Shown: piece by piece, positions 58,729 through 64,000 of the stretch
How the letters are laid out: each line of letters begins with the position of its first letter
Numbering within the stretch: position 1 is the first letter of the stretch
Assembly: GCA_001544655.2 (NCBI GenBank)
Contig: FCOD02000030.1
Span: forward strand, 1 to 64,000
Origin: Caballeronia turbans
GTDB taxonomy: Bacteria; Pseudomonadota; Gammaproteobacteria; Burkholderiales; Burkholderiaceae
Length of the DNA: 64,000 nt
Reading direction: 5' to 3'
Notes under the pieces: model-generated
Seen by the model: the letters and a program-made list of their open reading frames with translations, nothing else
Told to the model about the DNA's origin: nothing
Database searches by the model: none
Program-made: the position numbers and the translations under genes

Positions 58729-60204
58729 ATGAATTTTACATACAAGACATCCGCGGTGGCTGTGGCCGCGGCACTCACTGTGACGGCTTGCTCGTTCGGG
58801 CCCAGCGGTGAGCCGCCGGCCACGCCGTCGCCCCCGCGCTATGGCGCCCAGGCGCAGCCGTCGAAGACCGCGGATGCGGGTGGTGTCGTACAGACATTCG
58901 ATGTCGGCGCAACTGCGGTTCCGCAATGGTGGCATCTTTACCGTTCCGACGGCCTCGATGCCCTCGTCGACGAAGGCTTGCGCAACAGTCCGACGCTCGC
59001 GGCGACGCAGCGCACGCTTGCTGCAGCACAAGAGGAACTTCGCGCGCAGGTGGGCGCATCGACGCTGCCGTCCATCGACGGCGCCGTGCAGGTCGAGCGC
59101 GCGCGTTCACCCGTCGTGCCGGGGCTTGGCCCTGAGCAGGTGCAATACAACTTCTTTGCCGGGCAACTGCTCGCGCATTACACGTTCGACCTGTTCGGCC
59201 AGACGCGGTATATGAATTCGGCGAGCGCGGCCCGTGTGAACGCGCAGGCGTTTGAACTGGAGGCGTCGCGTCGTGCGCTTGCCGCGAACATCGTCGGCAG
59301 CGCGATCAATGTGGCGGCGCTCGACCGGCAGATCGCGCTCAGCGAGCGTCTCGTTGCGGTGTCCGGCGATGCCGCAAACGAGGATCAGCAGCGCTATGCG
59401 CTGGGCTCGGTCTCGCGCGCACAGGCGCTTGCGTCGAAACAGGACGCCGCTGCCATCGCGGCGACGCTGCCGGCGCTGCGTCAGCAACGCGCGCTCGCGA
59501 TCCATGCGCTGGCGGTGTTGATCGGCCGCACGCCGGACAACGCGCCGAGCGTGCCCGATCTCGATAGCCTGTCGCTGCCCGAGCATGTACCGGTTGCCGT
59601 GCCTTCGGACCTGCTGCGCTCGCGTCCGGATATCCGGGCCGCCGACGCGGCCGTCAAGGCAGCAGCGGCCGACGTGGGGGCTGCAACCGCGCAACTCTTT
59701 CCGAGCCTGTCGCTAACCGGATCGATGGGGCGCGGGGGCTTCAGCTGGCCAGCAGTGCTCTCAGGCGCGGGCGGCCTGTGGGCTATCGGCGCGGGCCTTT
59801 CGCAGCCGATCTTTCATGGTGGCGCGCTGTTCGCACAGCGCCGCGCATCGATCGACGCATACGACGCCGCTGTATTGCACTACAAGTCGACGGTGCTCTC
59901 TGCCTTCCAGGATGTGGCGAATTCTCTTGCCGCGCTCGATAACGACGCGCAGACGCTCGCTTCGAACGAGGCCGCGACAGAAGCCGCGCGTGAGGCATTC
60001 GACGATACGGCGTCGCGCCATCGCATGGGCTCACTGTCTTCGGCGGCAACCCATGCTACCGAGGCAAGGTATCTCAACGCCCAGATAGGTGCCACGCGCG
60101 CAGCGGCCCAGCGCATGAGTGATACAGCGGCATTGTTCCAGGCGATGGGCGAACTACCCGCGGCTCAGCAGACGGCTGCGTCAACGAAAACTTCAACGCA
60201 ATGA
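58729..60204 (+). CDS. RND efflux outer-membrane lipoprotein, NodT family
   Basis: 491 aa from the ATG at 58729 (GGAGG in front). SAVAVAAALTVTACSFGPSG has a lipobox. Two OEP repeats follow (the first with YNFFAGQLLAHYTFDLFGQT, the second with SGAGGLWAIGAGLSQPIFHG and FQDVANSLAALDNDAQTL). Outer-membrane channel of the tripartite pump. It starts 2 bp after the pump gene's stop. Followed by a 240-bp spacer before the minus-strand TetR gene. Confidence 0.91.
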   Translation: MNFTYKTSAVAVAAALTVTACSFGPSGEPPATPSPPRYGAQAQPSKTADAGGVVQTFDVGATAVPQWWHLYRSDGLDALVDEGLRNSPTLAATQRTLAAAQEELRAQVGASTLPSIDGAVQVERARSPVVPGLGPEQVQYNFFAGQLLAHYTFDLFGQTRYMNSASAARVNAQAFELEASRRALAANIVGSAINVAALDRQIALSERLVAVSGDAANEDQQRYALGSVSRAQALASKQDAAAIAATLPALRQQRALAIHALAVLIGRTPDNAPSVPDLDSLSLPEHVPVAVPSDLLRSRPDIRAADAAVKAAAADVGAATAQLFPSLSLTGSMGRGGFSWPAVLSGAGGLWAIGAGLSQPIFHGGALFAQRRASIDAYDAAVLHYKSTVLSAFQDVANSLAALDNDAQTLASNEAATEAAREAFDDTASRHRMGSLSSAATHATEARYLNAQIGATRAAAQRMSDTAALFQAMGELPAAQQTAASTKTSTQ

Positions 60205-60444
60205 CGGCATTGTTGAACGTGCAAGGGCGATCTGGCCGGATCGGATCGTCCTCGCCGTTCAGCCCGAACCAGACGATAGGCGTTTGGAACATACAACGAC
60301 AGACGCCCCGCTGCGGAAAACGAGTGTCAGAGGACGCTGCGCTGCCTGTTCACGTCATCGGAGCGCGGCGCGACGGTATTGTACGCGCGGCCGTTGGTCA
60401 GTCCTGCCAGAGCATGACCAACGGATTTGCTCGCTTCGCGATCC

Positions 60445-61200
60445 TCAATTTTCCTCGACGGCTTCATCGACGATGGGCAGTGGCCGCGCCGCAATCTTTT
60501 CCGCCTCAGCGCGCTTTAGCCCGAGCGTTTGCAGCAACATCGCTGCCGTGCGCTCCGGGAAGTGCTCGCCGCTGAAGCCGAGTTCTTTCAGCACGCCCGC
60601 CGCGTTCGCGCCAGGCGCGACGAAGTTCAGCTCGGCGGCGATCGCGCAGAGGACCGTGCCGCCCACTGCGAGAAATCCGATAAACGGGTCGGCAACGACG
60701 AACCGTTTTGCGGCAATGCCGTTGCCGATGTCGCGCAGTAGCCGCTGGCCCAGCCCGCGGCTCATCGCGCGCGCAGAAAACCCTTCACGGATCAGGAAAC
60801 GCCCCCACACCGGATCGTGCCGCGCCCGCAGGACAGTGTGGCGCACAGAGACGGCGACCACCTCTGCGGGGTCGGTAATGCCGCCCGCAAGGCGATCGAG
60901 CATGTTCGCGAATTCTTCGAACACGTTATCGACGAGCGTCGCGTAGATCGCTTCCTTCGATTCGAAGTGGTTGTAAAACGAGCCGAAACCGACGTCGGCG
61001 GCCTCGGTGATTTCGTTGATCGCGACGCCCTCCATGCCCTTTTCGGCCATCAACCTGAGGGCGGCGTCGAGCAGACGGGAACGTGTCTCGCGTTTGCGGC
61101 GCGCGCCGCGTGGCTCCCGCTCTTCTGCGACGGGAGGCGGAGTGACGGGTGCAGCAGCGCTGGAACGTTTGGCCGGCCGGCGATTTATCGCGTTCGTCAT
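60445..61200 (-). CDS. TetR-family transcriptional regulator
   Basis: 251 aa. After a Pro/Arg-rich tail (1-35), RKRETRSRLLDAALRLMAEK, then GMEGVAINEITEAADVGFGSFYNHFESKEAIYATL, is the HTH; helical ligand domain after. It is divergent from the extradiol dioxygenase cluster (start 61554), separated by 353 bp, and converges with the RND operon. The operator-like repeats next to its start favour control of the dioxygenase cluster, itself, or both. Confidence 0.9.
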   Translation of the reverse strand: MTNAINRRPAKRSSAAAPVTPPPVAEEREPRGARRKRETRSRLLDAALRLMAEKGMEGVAINEITEAADVGFGSFYNHFESKEAIYATLVDNVFEEFANMLDRLAGGITDPAEVVAVSVRHTVLRARHDPVWGRFLIREGFSARAMSRGLGQRLLRDIGNGIAAKRFVVADPFIGFLAVGGTVLCAIAAELNFVAPGANAAGVLKELGFSGEHFPERTAAMLLQTLGLKRAEAEKIAARPLPIVDEAVEEN

Positions 61201-61218
61201 GGTGATCCCAAGTCTGGT

Positions 61219-61249
61219 TATACCCGCAGTATAGATTCAAACCTCTATA
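61219..61249. promoter_or_regulatory. Two overlapping inverted repeats (TetR operator candidate)
   Basis: TATAC-N5-GTATA (61219-61233) and TATAGA-N8-TCTATA (61230-61249) overlap by four bases and lie directly in front of the -35 of the promoter at 61250. They sit 19-49 bp upstream of the TetR start, so binding would affect both directions. Confidence 0.62.
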
Positions 61250-61278
61250 TTGACAAAACGATCATCGATGAGTTTAAT
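61250..61278 (+). promoter_or_regulatory. Consensus-like promoter for the dioxygenase cluster
   Basis: TTGACA (61250-61255), a 17-bp spacer, TTTAAT (61273-61278). The elements match those of the promoter at 52099 exactly (TTGACA, 17, TTTAAT). It leaves a 270-base leader before 61554. The long leader holds no recognisable gene. Confidence 0.66.
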
Positions 61279-61553
61279 GTCACAAACGGCCAGAGAGAGC
61301 CGGCCTTGTAAACGGAGACGGAGTGACTGTGGAGACAACATCAAAGGAAGGTGCCGGGCCGTTCGCCTCGCACGGCCGGGCTGGTCAGCGGATCGAAACG
61401 CTTCCGCCAGCGGCGGATGTTCTATTGGTGGGTTGCGAACCGGTGGGCGCAACCCTACGACGCTTTCCTTGCCAGGACAGCACTGCTGGTTAGCCAGTGA
61501 GCGCGACACTGCCTGGCGTCTCGAAACCGCTATCCACACCGCGTGAATATTCT

Positions 61554-62624
61554 ATGAAACTGACCACTGCGCATCCGGCCCGCCACCCCAATCCCACGAC
61601 CAAAGCGTCGGCATTGGCCTATCTGATATTCGATCGGCCAGACCTTGAGAAAGCCGAGCAGTTCCTCAATGACTTCGGGCTTCGAACCGTGTCGCGGAGT
61701 GAGGCGCTCCTCCTCTTGCGGGGAACGGGCGCTTCGCCCTTCTGCTATGTCGTTCGGAAGGCTTCGAAAGCCCGGTTCGTCGGCTTCGGATTGCAGGTCG
61801 ATAACAGGGCCGATCTTGATGCACTCGCAAAACTGCCTGGCGCTTCGGGTGTCGAACGGTTCTCCTTGGCAGGCGGCGGCTATGTAGTACGACTGGCGGA
61901 CCCGTCAGGTTTTCGCGTGGACGCGATATGGGGCCAGGAGCGCACTGCGCCGTTGTCCCATCGGCCAGCATTGCCGTTCAACTCCGTAGATGCGACCGTC
62001 CGCATCAATGGGACGCAGCGGCCGCCCGAGAATGCTCCGGAAATTGTCCGGCTCGGACATGTCGTGCTCGAACTCGCCGACTATCAGGAAACGTGCGCAT
62101 GGTACACGCAGCATTTCGGCTTCATCCCGAGCGATGTGCAGGTGCTTCCCGATGGCTCGCCCGTCGTTGCGTTCATGCGGCTCGACCTGGGTGACAAGCC
62201 GGCCGATCATCATACGCTTGCATTCGCACAAGGCTTTCAGCCCACCTACAGCCATAGCGCGTATGAGCTCGTCGATGCCGACGCGGTCGGCATGGGTCAG
62301 CGCGTCCTGCGCGAGAAGGGCTGGACGCACGCGTGGGGGATTGGCCGACATATCCTGGGCAGCCAGATCTTTGACTACTGGCAGGACCCGTGGGGCAACA
62401 AGCACGAGCACTATTGCGACGGCGATCTGTTTACCGCCGATGTGCCGACGGGCGTGCACGCGGTGAGCCGTGAGGCGATGGCACAGTGGGGGCCGACGAT
62501 GCCGCGCAGCTTCACGAAGCCGAGCTTTACCCCCGCGAGCATCGTGGCGCTCTTCAGAAACCTGCGCCGTAGTCCCGATCTGACGCTGAGCAAGCTGCGG
62601 ACACTGGCGAAGATTTTCGCCTGA
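61554..62624 (+). CDS. Extradiol ring-cleavage dioxygenase (VOC superfamily, two-domain)
   Basis: 356 aa from the ATG at 61554. Two vicinal-oxygen-chelate domains. The iron site lies in the second: GHVVLELADYQETCAWYTQH gives the first His, PADHHTLAFAQGF the second, and WGNKHEHYCDGD the glutamate ligand, as in BphC/catechol 2,3-dioxygenase-type enzymes. The catalytic acid-base H and Y residues (YSHSAYEL) are also in place. It opens a catechol or related dihydroxy-aromatic ring. Substrate not determined. Heads a plus-strand unit with the hydrolase 34 bp downstream and a ligase. Confidence 0.86.
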   Translation: MKLTTAHPARHPNPTTKASALAYLIFDRPDLEKAEQFLNDFGLRTVSRSEALLLLRGTGASPFCYVVRKASKARFVGFGLQVDNRADLDALAKLPGASGVERFSLAGGGYVVRLADPSGFRVDAIWGQERTAPLSHRPALPFNSVDATVRINGTQRPPENAPEIVRLGHVVLELADYQETCAWYTQHFGFIPSDVQVLPDGSPVVAFMRLDLGDKPADHHTLAFAQGFQPTYSHSAYELVDADAVGMGQRVLREKGWTHAWGIGRHILGSQIFDYWQDPWGNKHEHYCDGDLFTADVPTGVHAVSREAMAQWGPTMPRSFTKPSFTPASIVALFRNLRRSPDLTLSKLRTLAKIFA

Positions 62625-62658
62625 ACCAACCTCTTCCATGGCACCTGGAGATCAATAA

Positions 62659-63615
62659 ATGGCACTTCACGTTCTGCATTACTTGCATGATGGCCGCGCG
62701 CAGTGGGGCGTGGTTGCTCATGGCGCCATCACCCCAATTCCCGGCGAGTTCAAGTCGACCGCTGAGTTTATCGAGGCCAACCCGGTTGAACGGTTACTGA
62801 TGCTCGGCGCTCCGACGATTCCGGAGTCCAAAGTGCAATGGCTATCGCCCGTGACGGCCAATCAACAGTTCATCTGCCAGGGTGCGAATTACCGCGAGCA
62901 CATGATTGAGTCTGGCATGGACCCGGACGTGAAGAAATTCAATATGATCTTCACGAAGGCGACAAGCTGCATCGTCCCGGCGAATTCGCACGTGGTGAAA
63001 CCAAGCGAAGTTCGTTTCCTGGACTACGAGATCGAGCTCGGTTTGGTACTCAAGCGCGACATCACCTCCCGCGAAACGGTCACCGACGAGAACCTGCATG
63101 AATACATTGCTGGCGCCGTGATCGTGAACGATTACTCCGCGCGCGATATCCAGATTCCGCAAATGCAGTTCTACAAGGGCAAGAGCTATCGGACGTTTGG
63201 TCCCATCGGTCCTTATCTTTGCCTCCTCGAGAAAGAGGACTTTCCAAAGTTAAAGGAGCTCGTGTTGACGCTGACGGTCAACGGAACGGTCCGCCAGAAC
63301 GACACCACGGCGGGTCTCGTCTATGGTCCGGCAGAGACGTTGACGGAGCTTTCCCGCATACACGACTTGCACGCCGGCGACCTGCTCGCAACCGGTACGC
63401 CCTCCGGCTGTGCACTGAGCATCCCGTCACCCGAAAAGCAGCGCGCCGCGGCGCAGCTGCCTGAGGTCGAAAAATGGCGGATTTTCTTGAAGATGCAGGA
63501 GGAGAGGCCGCAATACCTGCAGGTGGGGGACGTCGTAGAAGCGCACATTGCCAGCTCCGACCGCTCGATCAATCTGGGCGTGCAGCATAACGTTGTTGTC
63601 AAAGAGGCAGCATGA
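62659..63615 (+). CDS. Fumarylacetoacetate hydrolase-family protein
   Basis: 318 aa. The FAH core is present: FICQGANYREHMIESGMDPD, then FLDYEIELGLVLKRDITSRE with the metal-binding Glu/Asp residues, YIAGAVIVNDYSARDIQIPQ, and GDLLATGTPSGCAL. Such enzymes act as 2-hydroxymuconate/2-oxo-hept-3-ene-dioate hydratases, isomerases or C-C hydrolases on ring-cleavage products, so it should process the dioxygenase product. It overlaps the ligase gene by 4 bp. Confidence 0.86.
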   Translation: MALHVLHYLHDGRAQWGVVAHGAITPIPGEFKSTAEFIEANPVERLLMLGAPTIPESKVQWLSPVTANQQFICQGANYREHMIESGMDPDVKKFNMIFTKATSCIVPANSHVVKPSEVRFLDYEIELGLVLKRDITSRETVTDENLHEYIAGAVIVNDYSARDIQIPQMQFYKGKSYRTFGPIGPYLCLLEKEDFPKLKELVLTLTVNGTVRQNDTTAGLVYGPAETLTELSRIHDLHAGDLLATGTPSGCALSIPSPEKQRAAAQLPEVEKWRIFLKMQEERPQYLQVGDVVEAHIASSDRSINLGVQHNVVVKEAA

Positions 63616-64000
63616 AAGGCGTCGCACACGTACAGGACGTCCTTGCTATCGAAGCGCAGGGGCAGGAGGCCGATCTCCCGTCGAGCACTTACGAGATGAT
63701 CTGCCGGGGTGCCGCCATCAATCCATCGGCACTGGCACTTTCGTTCTTCGCCACGGCTGACGACTATCGAAACGCCGAAAGCTGGACGTATCGTGACCTT
63801 GTGCGCGATGTCACCCGCACCGCGAACCTGTTCTCCCGACTGGGCGTTCAACGCAACTCGGTTGTTGCCTACGTACTACCCAACCTCCCCGAGACGCACT
63901 TCGTGATCTGGGGCGGCGAAGCGGCCGGGATTGTCTGCGCCATCAATCCGCTGCTTGAAGGTGAGGCCATCGGCGAGCTGCTGATCGCGTCAGGGGCAAG
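63612..64000 (+). CDS. AMP-dependent acyl-CoA synthetase/ligase, N-terminal part (cut by window end)
   Basis: 129 codons before the window ends; ATG at 63612 overlaps the hydrolase stop by 4 bp (ATGA). PSSTYEMICRGAAINPSALA, then LSFFATADDYRNAESWTYRD and NLPETHFVIWGGEAAGIVCA, then INPLLEGE is the N-terminal domain of ANL-superfamily enzymes, close to the feruloyl/long-chain acyl-CoA ligases. It would activate a carboxylic acid with ATP and CoA. Its catalytic motifs lie outside the window. Confidence 0.85.
   Translation, partial: MKGVAHVQDVLAIEAQGQEADLPSSTYEMICRGAAINPSALALSFFATADDYRNAESWTYRDLVRDVTRTANLFSRLGVQRNSVVAYVLPNLPETHFVIWGGEAAGIVCAINPLLEGEAIGELLIASGA

Noticed and set aside
1-64000. tRNA, rRNA, CRISPR arrays, transposases or phage genes
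   Set aside because: Nothing recognisable as a cloverleaf, rRNA segment, regularly spaced repeat or mobile-element protein was seen on either strand by eye. Short non-coding RNAs could be missed.

Overview
The window is high-GC, densely coded DNA from a Burkholderiaceae-type beta-proteobacterium, most like Paraburkholderia, Caballeronia or Burkholderia. That placement is an inference from gene families and arrangement, and no rRNA or tRNA gene is present to fix it. I saw no complete insertion sequence, phage gene or CRISPR array. The layout suggests an accessory or secondary-replicon region made of catabolic modules, each with its own regulator, around one large oxygen-response island.

Region 1 (1-10.7 kb) is amino-acid and hydroxy-acid catabolism on the minus strand: an AstE/aspartoacylase-like deacylase, a succinate-semialdehyde-type dehydrogenase, a tartrate/D-malate-type dehydrogenase, an Lrp/AsnC regulator, a class III aminotransferase, a GhrA-like reductase, a GNAT protein and a YbfB-type exporter with a divergent LysR gene. 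The set resembles ectoine (doe) catabolic clusters. A cupin gene and a small double-glycine-leader peptide gene follow. Region 2 (11-22.5 kb) has a P5C-reductase-like protein, a TetR gene divergent from an N-methylproline-demethylase-like flavoenzyme, and a seven-gene operon (PotABC-like ABC transporter, three-subunit HcnABC/opine-oxidase-like dehydrogenase, binding protein) divergent from an IclR gene. This looks like uptake and oxidation of a cationic, N-methylated or imino-acid compound. Region 3 (22.5-30.8 kb) is mixed: RlpA-like lipoprotein, GNAT, FKBP, DUF4148 lipoprotein, MFS and LysR genes, ureidoglycine aminohydrolase next to a LysR remnant, and chromate transporter ChrA.

Region 4 (31-51.7 kb) is the most notable part: a low-oxygen stress island resembling the lxa (low-oxygen-activated) locus described in Burkholderia cenocepacia. 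It holds seven universal stress protein genes plus an eighth decayed one, an FNR with all four cluster cysteines, a PAS histidine kinase with its NarL-type response regulator, two small c-type cytochromes, a hemerythrin, a SagB-like nitroreductase, a flavodoxin-like protein, an HPF/RaiA-like ribosome-hibernation protein, CBS and BON proteins, an AI-2E-family transporter, and a P-type metal ATPase fused to a C-terminal hemerythrin domain. Eleven FNR-type boxes of the form TTGA(C/T)-N4-(A/G)TCA(A/G) stand before these transcription units, which suggests one anaerobic regulon.

Region 5 (51.7-64 kb) begins with a less GC-rich stretch carrying a TetR gene and a second AI-2E-family transporter. A complete RND efflux operon (adaptor, pump, outer-membrane lipoprotein) follows, then a TetR gene divergent from an aromatic ring-cleavage cluster: extradiol dioxygenase, fumarylacetoacetate-hydrolase family protein, and an acyl-CoA/AMP ligase cut by the window end.
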